From NCBI RefSeq assembly GCF_003024515.2, contig NZ_PYIX02000027.1, forward strand, positions 1-57,196: DNA of 57,196 nucleotides, given 5' to 3'. The notes beneath the pieces are model-generated. The model saw only the letters and a program-made list of their open reading frames with translations. It was not told where the DNA came from and made no database searches. Below, in pieces: positions 1 through 8,462 of the stretch. Each line of letters starts with the position of its first letter. Positions within the stretch are counted from its first letter, which is position 1. The translations under genes and the position numbers were made by a program. The DNA comes from Acinetobacter sichuanensis (lineage in GTDB: Bacteria > Pseudomonadota > Gammaproteobacteria > Pseudomonadales > Moraxellaceae).

Positions 1-313
1 AACAAAGCCTTTATCAGATATTATTTACACTAAACAAAAACCATAAATATCTTTAAAAACTAAATATATTGACTACATATAAAAATACTATCAAAATAAT
101 ATTGGGTAGCATCTCCTTCTACCCAATAAGTTAATTTAATAGTTTATTATCTTTAAAACTAGACTAATAAATTACTTCACATAATCAATCAAAACATATC
201 AAAATCAATAATTTTTAATATAACAACGCATAGAATTAAACTCTTTAAAAACCTACTAGATATTATAGATCAATAGAAATAAGCACATAAAAATCTATAT
301 TCTCTATAACTTT
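1..313. other. AT-rich stretch without a supported gene
   Basis: The sequence is very AT-rich and has no credible reading frame. The only structure seen is a 10-bp perfect hairpin at 100-128, listed separately. Confidence 0.6.
100..128 (-). terminator. hairpin, possible terminator of the 314-535 ORF
   Basis: Arms TATTGGGTAG (100-109) and CTACCCAATA (119-128) are perfectly complementary around a 9-nt loop. Read on the minus strand the stem is followed by a T-rich but interrupted tract, so termination of the upstream minus-strand ORF is plausible but not textbook. Confidence 0.45.
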
Positions 314-535
314 CTATATAGAAACTCGATAAAGTTGATTCATCCCTAAATAAAAAGAATGCCCATCAATATTAAATCGACGATTCTCTCCTGATTCTAA
401 TTGTATTTCCTTTCCAACCTCAACTAAAATAGTTCCTTCACGACTATTTTGCGGCATTTGCAAAGGAACTATCTTCACACGTATCTTATCACCATTTAAG
501 GCGGTGGCTATTGTCCAGCCATTTACTTTATTCAA
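314..535 (-). CDS. small hypothetical protein (73 aa)
   Basis: This is an open frame of 73 residues with no family I recognise. It is hydrophilic, has no signal peptide or membrane segment, and alternates beta-type residues, as in a small all-beta domain. The only available start is a TTG (533-535). An in-frame TGA lies four codons further upstream, and a weak GTGAG sits about 8 nt before the TTG. It could therefore be the surviving 3' part of a longer gene. A hairpin about 190 bp downstream may end its transcript. It lies in the gene-poor flank of the integrase region, which fits an accessory gene. That it is a gene is moderately likely; its function is unknown. Confidence 0.4.
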   Translation of the reverse strand: MNKVNGWTIATALNGDKIRVKIVPLQMPQNSREGTILVEVGKEIQLESGENRRFNIDGHSFYLGMNQLYRVSI

Positions 536-890
536 TTTAAAAACTCACTTTGAGCTTTTGTAAACAGAGAAGTATTAAATATTAAGACTAACTAAACTAG
601 AGCTATTTGTAGAACTAACAAAAATAAGACGATCTGTCTTATCTCACACTTATGATATTTACATCAGCATATAAATTGCGAAATAGAGTTGAAGCCAACC
701 TTCAATTCTAATGATATTCACTTAATATAGACATACTACGCCCAATAATAGGTATAAGCAAATAACTAAAAAACAACTCAGTATCATTTTTAATAATAAG
801 CTTAACCTACCATTTTCATAAATTTTAATGAGAAAATAAATAATTTTATTTGATCATAATAAAATCTAATTAAATGATTAAGATCAATAT

Positions 891-922
891 AAAAACCCAC
901 AGTTTATCACTATGGGCTTTTT
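891..922. terminator. bidirectional terminator-like hairpin
   Basis: CCCACAG (896-902) pairs with CTATGGG (910-916) with one mismatch. A-runs lie on the left and a T-run (918-922) on the right, so either direction has a T tract after the stem. Confidence 0.55.
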
Positions 923-930
923 GGATCGGC

Positions 931-1053
931 ATGCTGCAATCTCATGCTCTGCGTCAATTGTTTGAACTTAAATCTATTTATAAGGAATACGCCATTCCAT
1001 TAACAACTCAAACACCACCGTTTTGCTTACGGATTCGATCAATCTCACAATAA
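931..1053 (+). pseudogene. short higher-GC frame, possible remnant of a coding sequence
   Basis: A 40-codon frame starts with ATG at 931 and ends with TAA at 1051. Its base composition is clearly richer in GC than the surrounding DNA, which is mostly A/T. I do not recognise the peptide. It has no clear ribosome binding site, although GGATCGGC directly precedes the ATG. The compositional jump over about 130 bp suggests the tail of a gene that was otherwise deleted, but it could equally be a small real gene. Confidence 0.25.
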
Positions 1054-1123
1054 CATCTAAATATTTAAAATGCACGATTTAAAAGTTTTATTTTTAATTT
1101 ATATTGAAAAGCTTTATTTTATA

Positions 1124-1160
1124 TAAAAAAATACCCAAGCCTTAAGAAGCGCAAGGGTAT
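1124..1160 (-). terminator. terminator downstream of the initiator tRNA (distal)
   Basis: ATACCC..GC (1131-1140) pairs with GC..GGGTAT (1151-1160) around a symmetric AA/AA internal loop. Read on the minus strand it is followed by a run of seven T (1124-1130 complement). Confidence 0.6.
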
Positions 1161-1173
1161 ATAAAACTTTGAA

Positions 1174-1208
1174 TAAAAAATACTTGTACTATAATAGGGG
1201 TACAAGTA
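1174..1208 (-). terminator. terminator downstream of the initiator tRNA (proximal)
   Basis: Perfect 9-bp arms TACTTGTAC (1181-1189) and GTACAAGTA (1200-1208) enclose a 10-nt loop. On the minus strand they are followed by TTTTTTATTC. It lies about 70 bp after the 3' end of tRNA-fMet and is its likely intrinsic terminator. Confidence 0.8.
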
Positions 1209-1276
1209 TATAAATCGATAAAAAATATCTACTACGCTGTATTAAATAATAGATATATGAACTTTAAAATTCTTCG

Positions 1277-1353
<77 letters not shown>

Positions 1354-1366
1354 TCAACGAAATGAC

Positions 1367-1395
1367 TTTATACGCCCTAAACACCAACAAAGCAA
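1367..1395 (-). promoter_or_regulatory. promoter of tRNA-fMet
   Basis: On the minus strand, TTGCTT (complement of 1390-1395), a 17-nt spacer and TATAAA (complement of 1367-1372) give a sigma70-type promoter. It lies about 14 bp upstream of the mature tRNA 5' end at 1353. Confidence 0.6.
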
Positions 1396-1454
1396 ACTTT
1401 ATTTAAAATAAAAAAATTTATGATAAAAATCATATAAAAAATATTTTAAAAAAA

Positions 1455-1742
1455 CTAACCAATATCTCCCTGAGTTATAAAATTTGGATGTGAGGCTTTA
1501 TATGAGTTTAATCTCATCTTTTCATTTTCTAAAAATATTTTAGGCTCTTCTCCCCATGTCGGTTTTCTTGAATCCAAACCTGAATGATTTAAAGCCCAAT
1601 CAGAAACAATACCATAAACAAAAGTATCATCAGCAAAAATTAACTTTGTTTTTCTTCCAACACTACTTACAAAAACCTTATGCGTTGGAAGGGAACCAAA
1701 TGTACCCATTTGGGTATGAAGATATTTATAAGTTTCAGACAT
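1455..1742 (-). CDS. hypothetical protein (95 aa)
   Basis: This ATG-initiated frame of 95 residues is soluble, with several aromatics and no signal peptide, membrane helix or recognised motif. It lies between the initiator tRNA and the integrase gene and is transcribed towards the tRNA, as the integrase is. Its codon use is as AT-rich as the area. It is probably an accessory gene of the integrated element or of its degraded remainder. No function can be assigned. Confidence 0.5.
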   Translation of the reverse strand: MSETYKYLHTQMGTFGSLPTHKVFVSSVGRKTKLIFADDTFVYGIVSDWALNHSGLDSRKPTWGEEPKIFLENEKMRLNSYKASHPNFITQGDIG

Positions 1743-1998
1743 AGATAAAATAACGCACTTAATTAACAGTCCACTATACCCTTTTAATTATTTAATAAAA
1801 CCCACCTTTTTAATGAGTATCAAATATTGTTGCTTTTACAAGCATACAATTGAAGTTATATACTCTGTTGATTTTTAAAAAATTAAATCTAAATAAACTT
1901 GATAATCCTCCAATTTCATTAAAGTATTTTGTATAAATTTCTATATCAAATCATTACTATTGAATATTAACAATAAATAAAAAGTACTTATAAATTCC

Positions 1999-3411
1999 TT
2001 ATTTTTGTTTAGTATGATTTTCTAATGGATTCATTAAAACTTTAAGCTGATCAATTTTTGAAATCGCACTTAAACTATTTTCTTCCAACTTCAAAGACAT
2101 CGCTTTTTCTAGATAATCGTGGTGCCTCGTAGGCGCTTTAAATTTTCTATTTTTAATCATGTCAAAGTGTTGATCTGTAAAAACTGCTTGCTCTATTTTC
2201 ATCATTGCTGAATGTAAATCTTCAAAAGAAACTTGAATATAGCCATCTGTTACATCTGCTTCATCGAGTGAATGATTAATCAGCCTCTTAATTGTATATG
2301 AACCAATATTAATGCTATTGGCGATACTAGAAAAAGTACGTCGTAAATCATGGTATGTAAATTCGATACCACTTAATTCAGTGATCTTATATCGTGCCTT
2401 ACTACGATTGGTCACATGACCATCACCTTGTCTTGCCTGAAAAACATAAGGCTTGCCACCAGATCGTTCAAATCTAGCCTGCATAATATGTTTTAAAATA
2501 GGTCCCATTGGTAAAGTAATTGGCTCACCATTTTTAGGATCTACAGAGGTTACTGTTCCGTATTTTAAGTCAACATCTTGCCATTTTAGACTTTCTGTTT
2601 CTTCACGGCGAAAGCCTGTTAACAGTACGATGAGTAAAAAATCCTGATTGGTATAAGCATTATGATTATAATAATTTTGACCTACCCATTCAGTTGACAG
2701 TACTGTGTGAACCCAATCATGTATTTGGTCTTTACGTATATACCCTTTTCTTCTTTTAATTTTATTCCAAGCTTTTTTCGCACCTAAAGTATTTACTGGA
2801 TTGGAAATATCTAAAATACTTTTATCATTTACATCTAAATAATGTTCAATTGAAAAATTAAACACAGCACGCAAAAAACGCATCGCTAAGTTTGCACGTG
2901 CTTTAGACCTTATAGTTAATTCCACATGCTTCTCTTGAATCATCTTACGTGTAATATCAATTAACTTAACGTCTTTCCATTCAACCAAATAATCCTCTAC
3001 ACACATTCTATAGTCTTCTAATGACTTCACGCCAAGTTCTCTTTCATTAATGTAGGCGTTGTAGGCGGTCATAAGCGTGGGTTGTTGTGTTTCTTTTGCA
3101 TAATTTACTAATTTTAAATCTTTATCTTTTTTCTTTTCATTATTTGGATTAATACCTGCCGCCATTTGTGCAAGTAACATTTGTGCTTTTTCTCGGGCTT
3201 GTGCAGGAGTTAATTCTCCATGTCTTCCCACTAAAACGCGAACAGATGATTTACCATCACCTATTCGCCTTTCCACCACGTAAACCTTTGATGCTGTTAC
3301 ACGTAAAGCAAAGCCGATCAAATCTGAATCTCTATAAAAGACCTGTTTATTGGGCGATAAGGGCACAGAATCAACAAATGTTTTTGTTAGCTTTGTTTTT
3401 TGATTTGACAT
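1999..3411 (-). CDS. tyrosine-type site-specific integrase (P4/DUF4102 type)
   Basis: This recombinase integrates and excises a genomic island or prophage. About residues 8-95 form the arm-type DNA-binding domain typical of P4-like integrases. Residues about 110-215 form the core-binding helical domain, and about 225-410 the catalytic domain. Visible catalytic elements are the first arginine in TGFRREE, the H-x-x-R box in YHDLRRTF, a histidine in LINHS, and the probable nucleophile tyrosine in DGYIQ. The length of 470 aa is normal to slightly long for the family, with a C-terminal extension of about 65 residues beyond the tyrosine. The 5' end faces the CAT tRNA at 3572, about 160 bp away, so a tRNA attachment site is expected. 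However, the element lies on the 5' side of that tRNA rather than the usual 3' side. No cargo genes are recognisable beside it. Confidence 0.9.
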   Translation of the reverse strand: MSNQKTKLTKTFVDSVPLSPNKQVFYRDSDLIGFALRVTASKVYVVERRIGDGKSSVRVLVGRHGELTPAQAREKAQMLLAQMAAGINPNNEKKKDKDLKLVNYAKETQQPTLMTAYNAYINERELGVKSLEDYRMCVEDYLVEWKDVKLIDITRKMIQEKHVELTIRSKARANLAMRFLRAVFNFSIEHYLDVNDKSILDISNPVNTLGAKKAWNKIKRRKGYIRKDQIHDWVHTVLSTEWVGQNYYNHNAYTNQDFLLIVLLTGFRREETESLKWQDVDLKYGTVTSVDPKNGEPITLPMGPILKHIMQARFERSGGKPYVFQARQGDGHVTNRSKARYKITELSGIEFTYHDLRRTFSSIANSINIGSYTIKRLINHSLDEADVTDGYIQVSFEDLHSAMMKIEQAVFTDQHFDMIKNRKFKAPTRHHDYLEKAMSLKLEENSLSAISKIDQLKVLMNPLENHTKQK

Positions 3412-3571
3412 CGTATAGAATGCTGTTCGTTAGCAATAACATGCAATAAGTATAGCAATTTATTTACCGTCTACACAGCGCCTACAAAAAATAATATTGC
3501 AATTAAAAAAATTATTGTGTATTATGCGATTCAAGTTAAAGATGTTGATATATATAGTTTTTAACTTTATA

Positions 3572-3648
<77 letters not shown>

Positions 3649-3657
3649 AATAAAACA

Positions 3658-3691
3658 ACCACTTAGGTGCATTAATCCTAAGTGGTTTTTT
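3658..3691 (+). terminator. terminator of the CAT tRNA
   Basis: Perfect 10-bp arms ACCACTTAGG (3658-3667) and CCTAAGTGGT (3677-3686) enclose a 9-nt loop. The stem is followed by T5 and lies 9 bp after the tRNA 3' end. Confidence 0.9.
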
Positions 3692-4004
3692 AATATCTAA
3701 ATCTATGTAAGCACTATGTCAACAAAGTCTATCTATATAAAAAATCAATAACATTACCATTTCATAGACTACTTAACTCTCCAGAGCTTTATTGCAAAAA
3801 CTTGTTCATCATAATTTATGCGGTGTACTCAAAATTAGAGAATTTTACTGTAGGATATTCTAGGTAGCCAAACTTATACTCTTATCAAATAAAGATAGAT
3901 TTTCTCTATATAAGAATCTCTTATTGATCAATCAAAATAAATCACACTACAATGATTATTGCTCGTACTTCATTTTTAAATAATGAATTAATCTTTATAC
4001 CTAT

Positions 4005-4030
4005 AAAAAAACCTATATAAATATAGGTTT
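4005..4030 (-). terminator. intrinsic terminator of a small minus-strand transcript
   Basis: Perfect 10-bp arms (4007-4016 and 4021-4030, core ACCTATA/TATAGGT) enclose a 4-nt loop. On the minus strand the stem ends in a T run. It lies 20 bp behind the stop codon of the small ORF at 4050-4157. Confidence 0.75.
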
Positions 4031-4049
4031 TAAATTTTATTTTCAGCAA

Positions 4050-4157
4050 CTAAGGGTTTAAATAAAAATAACTACATAATATTGCCAACCCCAAAGTTGC
4101 TAAAACTAAATATGTATTTACAGTATTAAAACTTGCTAAAAATTTCACAATATTCAT
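4050..4157 (-). CDS. candidate 35-aa membrane microprotein or small RNA
   Basis: An ATG at 4155-4157 opens 35 codons ending at TAG (4050-4052). The peptide starts MNIVKFLASF and has one hydrophobic stretch (about residues 16-31, YLVLATLGLAILCSYF), as in a single-span small membrane protein. Upstream on the minus strand a TATAAT box (complement of 4194-4199) sits about 37 bp before the ATG. Downstream is a strong terminator. There is no clear Shine-Dalgarno, so the transcript may instead be a non-coding RNA. It is not a family I recognise. Confidence 0.4.
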   Translation of the reverse strand: MNIVKFLASFNTVNTYLVLATLGLAILCSYFYLNP

Positions 4158-4569
4158 AAAAACAACAACAATCAACACAAAATGAACACACAAATTATAC
4201 AATAATATAATGAAGCATTCAGCTCTTTCTTAAACTACCCTTAAAAACAATCATTTTATAAATAAAATATTAAACATTAAATATTAATAACTTAAATACT
4301 CTATTCTAAATAAAATATAAATAAAAATAATTATCAATAACATTGGTTACATTTATTTACATTACACCAAGAGAAATTCTTATTACCGTAACAATGACCT
4401 AGACTTTAAATTACGTCTATATTTTAATTCATCATAATGCTCTACATCATTTTCAAGGTTTAATTTTAGATTAAATAAATACTATTAAAACTATAAATTA
4501 AAAATACATACATTTTTGTCTTAGAAAATCATATAATTCAGCAATAATTCACTTTTAAATATTAAATAT

Positions 4570-5112
4570 ATGTCGCTTATTATTGGAATTGATCCAGGTT
4601 CACGATTAACAGGTTATGGAATTATTGAAAAAGATGGTCAAAAACTAAAATTTGTAGATGCAGGCACAATTCGTACTGAAACTACAGAAATGCCTGAACG
4701 TTTAAAGCGAATTTTTGCTGGTATTGATCGTATTGTAAAGTTCCACGGTCCTACAGAAGCTGCTGTTGAACAAGTTTTTATGGCACAAAATCCAGATTCC
4801 GCTTTAAAACTAGGACAAGCACGTGGTGCAGCAATTGCAGCTTTAGTTAATCTAGACTTACAAGTTGCAGAGTATACTGCACGACAAATCAAGCAATCTG
4901 TCGTTGGTTATGGGGCTGCAGATAAAGAACAAGTTCAAATGATGGTCATGAAGTTATTAAATCTTTCCATTCATCCACAAGCTGATGCTGCCGATGCTTT
5001 AGCAGCAGCAATCTGTCATGCACACGCCTCAGGTAGCATGAGCAAACTCGCTGTGCTCAATGCTTTAGGTGGTATGGCACGTGGACGTAGTCGCAATAGT
5101 CGTAGACGATAA
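4570..5112 (+). CDS. ruvC: crossover junction endodeoxyribonuclease RuvC
   Basis: RuvC resolves Holliday junctions by paired nicks, acting with RuvAB in recombinational repair in the cytoplasm. At 180 aa it has normal length. The RNase H-like fold is shown by the opening GIDPGS (first catalytic Asp), VEQVF (catalytic Glu near residue 67) and [10 protein letters not shown] (last two catalytic Asp near 139-142). The C-terminal tail is rich in Arg/Ser. The ATG is preceded only by A/T-rich sequence without a good ribosome binding site. No ruvA or ruvB lies beside it, so it is separated from the usual ruvABC group. Confidence 0.96.
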   Translation: MSLIIGIDPGSRLTGYGIIEKDGQKLKFVDAGTIRTETTEMPERLKRIFAGIDRIVKFHGPTEAAVEQVFMAQNPDSALKLGQARGAAIAALVNLDLQVAEYTARQIKQSVVGYGAADKEQVQMMVMKLLNLSIHPQADAADALAAAICHAHASGSMSKLAVLNALGGMARGRSRNSRRR

Positions 5113-5129
5113 GATACAGAATTTACACA

Positions 5130-5465
5130 TTATAAATATGGCATACCATCTTTTTTTATTTCTCGAATCGAAGGTGCTTTGCTATAAGTCGCAATCAACA
5201 TTTTACCGATTGTTCTCAAGTTTTTTTGTTGATTTGGATCTATTCGAATCAACATTAATTCTTCATCAACTCGACTATTTTCAATTTCTTTGCAAATCAC
5301 AATATTTTCGTTACGTTCAATCACTTTATATTGCGGAAACTCCTGCTGAAGTTTTTCTTTTAAACTCAACTTTTTTTTAGATTTTGAATGATCTCGTTGA
5401 GTATAAATAATCATGAGAATACATGCCGCAAAAACTATTGCGACAACCAAATACTTTTCTGCCAT
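5130..5465 (-). CDS. membrane-anchored hypothetical protein (111 aa)
   Basis: Residues about 5-21 form an N-terminal hydrophobic helix (LVVAIVFAACILMIIY). A Lys/Ser-rich linker (SKSKKKLSLKEK) and a soluble domain of about 75 residues follow. The topology suggests an inner-membrane anchor with a small cytoplasmic or periplasmic domain. The gene converges on ruvC with 17 bp between the stops and reads away from nnr. I do not recognise a family; a role cannot be inferred from the neighbours. Confidence 0.6.
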   Translation of the reverse strand: MAEKYLVVAIVFAACILMIIYTQRDHSKSKKKLSLKEKLQQEFPQYKVIERNENIVICKEIENSRVDEELMLIRIDPNQQKNLRTIGKMLIATYSKAPSIREIKKDGMPYL

Positions 5466-5557
5466 TTTATTTCACTCAAATATATTTCTGTTGATTTTTA
5501 AAATAATCATGCCTATAGCTTTCATGAATTGTAAGAATATAAAATTTTATCAATACA

Positions 5558-7045
5558 TTATGCCGCATAATTTACCACATAATAAACCGCCTCACTCATA
5601 TGATGTGCCTGCAAGCCACGTTGACCTTGTTGTGCTAAATGATCACCAGCCAAAGCATGCAAAGTCACAATATCATGTAAGCTAATTTGATCTGAAAATT
5701 GGGCTTTTAAACTCGCAATCATTCCTGCAAGCACATCCCCCATTCCACCTGTTCCCATGCCTGCATTTCCTGCTGAACAAATCCATAAAAGTTGCTGTTC
5801 AAGTGTCAAACTACCTGAACCTTTTAACACCCATTGCCCTGCATATTTTTCTTTTAACTGATAAATCGCAGCAATTCGATCGGTCTCTATTTCAGATACT
5901 GAACAATTTAATAACTTTGCAGCTTCGCCAGAATGAGGGGTTAAATAGGTCTGCGCATTCACTTTGATTGGATGAAGGGCTAAAAACCATAGCGCATCAG
6001 CATCTAAAACAACATGTAAATGTGTGGTTAAATTTATTTTAGAAAACCATTTCAAAAATTGTTGCTCTGCCCAAACATCACGCCCTAATCCCATTCCTAA
6101 GCTGATCGCATCAACTTGATCTAATAAGTTCTGAATGGTTTCATCACTTAATTCATTGATATCACGTAACATGATATTGGGAGATCGTGCCAAAATTGCA
6201 GCATGATGTTTTTGATGACAAACCACTGTGACTTTACCTGCACCCGCACTAAATGCTGACTCGGCTGCCATCATCACTGCTCCACCCATTTCAGCATGCC
6301 CACCAACAACTAAAACGTGCCCATAACTCCCTTTATGACCAAATGCTTTACGTGGTGGTAAACAAATTTTCGTTGTAGCGAGTTGCGCTAAACTTTGCAA
6401 CTCGGCATCTGGTGGAATCGCAGAAATAACATCAATTTTTCCTGCATATTCTCGACCTTGTCCTGTTAATAATCCTGCTTTTAACCCCAACACGCTATAA
6501 GTCCAATCCGCTTTTACTGCAATGGGTAAGCTTTGTCCTGTATTTGCATGTAAACCGCTCGGTACATCTATAGCAATTTTCAAACCTGTTTGCTGATTAA
6601 ATTTTTCAATAACAGCTTGCCACTCTTCATTTAATACTCGATTTAAACCAATACCAAACAAAGCATCAATATGACAATCAAACTGCTGATGCTGTTCAAA
6701 ACCTTGTTGAATATTCACTTGATTATCTTTTGCCAATTGCATGGCTTGATCTAGGTCTTCAGAATGACCCAAAGGTGCAGCAAAAACGGTGACCTGATAA
6801 CCCAATTGTTGTAAATATTTTGCCAAACAATAACCATCTCCAGCATTATTTCCTGTTCCACACCAAATGGCTATGTTCTGAATTTTAAGCTGATTTTGAG
6901 AAAGCTGCTGAGAAAATAAAGTCTGTAAACGCTGTGTGATTAACCATGCGACTTGCTGCATCAAGCCAAAAGAACTATTTTGCTGATCAAACCAACGCGC
7001 TTCCCATGCTTGAATTTCATGGCTGTGATAAACTTGAACGTGCAT
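5558..7045 (-). CDS. nnr: bifunctional NAD(P)H-hydrate epimerase / ADP-dependent dehydratase
   Basis: This enzyme repairs damaged NADH and NADPH hydrates. The N-terminal YjeF domain (about 1-215) epimerises the hydrate, and the C-terminal ribokinase-like domain (about 225-490) dehydrates it using ADP. Visible motifs are GTGNNAGDGYCLAKYL in the epimerase half, and GGHAEMGGAVMMAAESA, LTPHSGEAAKLL and NAGMGTGGMGDVLAGMIA in the dehydratase half. The length of 495 aa is normal for the fused enzyme. The start ATG lies only 20 bp from that of divergent queG, so the promoter of each must lie inside the other gene or there is a shared compact promoter. In E. coli queG and nnr are also neighbours, which supports both calls. 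Confidence 0.95.
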   Translation of the reverse strand: MHVQVYHSHEIQAWEARWFDQQNSSFGLMQQVAWLITQRLQTLFSQQLSQNQLKIQNIAIWCGTGNNAGDGYCLAKYLQQLGYQVTVFAAPLGHSEDLDQAMQLAKDNQVNIQQGFEQHQQFDCHIDALFGIGLNRVLNEEWQAVIEKFNQQTGLKIAIDVPSGLHANTGQSLPIAVKADWTYSVLGLKAGLLTGQGREYAGKIDVISAIPPDAELQSLAQLATTKICLPPRKAFGHKGSYGHVLVVGGHAEMGGAVMMAAESAFSAGAGKVTVVCHQKHHAAILARSPNIMLRDINELSDETIQNLLDQVDAISLGMGLGRDVWAEQQFLKWFSKINLTTHLHVVLDADALWFLALHPIKVNAQTYLTPHSGEAAKLLNCSVSEIETDRIAAIYQLKEKYAGQWVLKGSGSLTLEQQLLWICSAGNAGMGTGGMGDVLAGMIASLKAQFSDQISLHDIVTLHALAGDHLAQQGQRGLQAHHMSEAVYYVVNYAA

Positions 7046-7065
7046 TATTCTTCCCTATATCTTCT

Positions 7066-8169
7066 ATGTCAGCTTCTTTATCTTCAACTTCTATTGCATT
7101 ACAACAGATTGATCCGCAACAACTTAAAACGTGGATCAAGGAACAAGCTTTGCAACTTGGCTTTGCTGATTGTGTCATTGCCAAACCTGATGCTCAAGCA
7201 GAATTAGCACGATTTAAAGAATATTTAAAACGTGGTTATCATGGTGATATGAAATTTTTAGAAGAAAATTTAGAAAAACGTGCTGATCCAACTTTATTAG
7301 TCCCTAACACGAAAAGTATCATTTGTGTGCGTATGAACTATTTGGTCGAAACACCAAAGCCGCGTTATGTACCTGATGCACCAAATTCTGCCATTATTGC
7401 ACGTTATGCTCGAGGGCGTGATTATCATAAAGTCATGCGTGGACGACTAAAAACGCTAGCAAATTTAATTAAAGAAAAAATAGGTGATTTTGAATCACGT
7501 CCTTTTGCTGACTCTGCGCCTGTTTTTGAAAAAGCACTGGCTGAAAATGCAGGAATGGGCTGGACAGGTAAACATACTTTACTCATTCATAAAAAATCAG
7601 GCTCATTTTTTGTTTTAGGTGAATTATTTACTTCCCTAGATTTGCCTTTTGATGGACCTACGACCAAACATTGCGGTTCATGTACAGCATGTATTGATAT
7701 TTGCCCAACGCAAGCAATTGTTGAACCCTATATGTTGGATGCTCGAAAATGTATTGCGTATTTAACAATTGAATATAAAGGTGTCATTCCTGAAGAATTA
7801 AGACGAGGCATTGGTAACCGAGTTTTTGGTTGTGATGATTGTCAACTGATCTGTCCATGGAATAGCTTTGCAAAAAAAACCAGTATTGAAGATTTCAACC
7901 CGCGACATGGGTTAGATCAAGTTTCACTTTTAGACTTATGGCACTGGGATGAAGCAACTTTTTTAACTTGCACAGAAGGCAGTCCAATTCGGCGCACAGG
8001 ATACCAAAGTTTTATGCGAAATATTGCGATTGGTTTAGGTAATGCACCATTTTCACCCCAAATTTTACAAGCTTTAGAGCAACAAAAATCGACTCATGAT
8101 GAGATTGTGCAAATCCATGTTGACTGGGCGATTGCCGAACAACTGAGAAAATCTAAGGAAAATATCTAA
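7066..8169 (+). CDS. queG: epoxyqueuosine reductase QueG
   Basis: QueG performs the last step of queuosine synthesis in tRNA, reducing epoxyqueuosine at the wobble position with cobalamin and two 4Fe-4S clusters. Both cluster motifs are present: CGSCTACIDICPTQAI (about residues 203-218) and CDDCQLICPW. The frame is open upstream to 6946, but the ATG at 7066 gives 367 aa, the usual size. The first residues after it (MSASLSSTSIALQQIDPQQ) lead directly into the conserved domain, so the longer start is rejected because it would run through the start of nnr. The gene is divergent from nnr. Confidence 0.95.
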   Translation: MSASLSSTSIALQQIDPQQLKTWIKEQALQLGFADCVIAKPDAQAELARFKEYLKRGYHGDMKFLEENLEKRADPTLLVPNTKSIICVRMNYLVETPKPRYVPDAPNSAIIARYARGRDYHKVMRGRLKTLANLIKEKIGDFESRPFADSAPVFEKALAENAGMGWTGKHTLLIHKKSGSFFVLGELFTSLDLPFDGPTTKHCGSCTACIDICPTQAIVEPYMLDARKCIAYLTIEYKGVIPEELRRGIGNRVFGCDDCQLICPWNSFAKKTSIEDFNPRHGLDQVSLLDLWHWDEATFLTCTEGSPIRRTGYQSFMRNIAIGLGNAPFSPQILQALEQQKSTHDEIVQIHVDWAIAEQLRKSKENI

Positions 8170-8277
8170 AAAATTTATTTGTTTTCAAGCCTCATTTTAA
8201 AAGCACGTTCTTTACCAAGTTACTGATATTTGTTTTTTTTAATGACGAATACACTGAAGTTAGCAAAAGTTTCAAAC

Positions 8278-8331
8278 TCATTTATGCGAGTAAATGACGT
8301 AAAAAACAGTCAACTTTGTAAGTAAATTACT
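8278..8331. promoter_or_regulatory. two palindromes upstream of bioB, operator candidates
   Basis: TCATTTA (8278-8284) and TAAATGA (8291-8297) form a perfect 7-bp inverted repeat with a 6-nt spacer. A second palindrome, AGTAA-A-TTACT, sits at 8321-8331. Neither matches the enterobacterial BirA operator as I know it. They are 70-130 bp upstream of a promoter-like element for bioB. Confidence 0.3.
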
Positions 8332-8399
8332 ATTTTTATTTTGAATTTATATGATAATCTTAAGTCAATATGCCAATTACAATTTGGACGTTTTTGCCC

Positions 8400-8427
8400 T
8401 TTGGCTTTGGCATGATTTGTGTATGAT
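8400..8427 (+). promoter_or_regulatory. promoter candidate of bioB
   Basis: TTTGGC (8400-8405), a 16-nt spacer and TATGAT (8422-8427) lie 35 bp before the bioB ATG. AGGGA at about 8449-8453 is the likely ribosome binding site. Confidence 0.45.
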
Positions 8428-8462
8428 AAATACAGATAGCGAGATTTTCAGGGATTTGACCT

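Larger units (their letters stand above)
536..1276. other. gene-poor AT-rich stretch with hairpins and a coding remnant
   Basis: No full-length gene is visible in about 740 bp. It contains a bidirectional terminator-like hairpin (891-922), a short patch of higher GC with a 40-codon frame (931-1053), and two minus-strand terminators behind the initiator tRNA (1124-1160 and 1174-1208). The rest is A/T-rich filler. Confidence 0.6.
3692..4569. other. AT-rich intergenic stretch with one small transcription unit
   Basis: This is about 880 bp of low-complexity A/T-rich DNA. The only supported content is a minus-strand mini-unit at about 4005-4200: a promoter-like box, a 35-codon hydrophobic frame and a strong terminator, listed separately. 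No other gene is seen. Confidence 0.6.

Noticed and set aside
6946..7065. Extended start of queG 40 codons upstream
   Set aside because: It would run through the 5' end of nnr on the opposite strand, and the family-size protein begins at the ATG at 7066.
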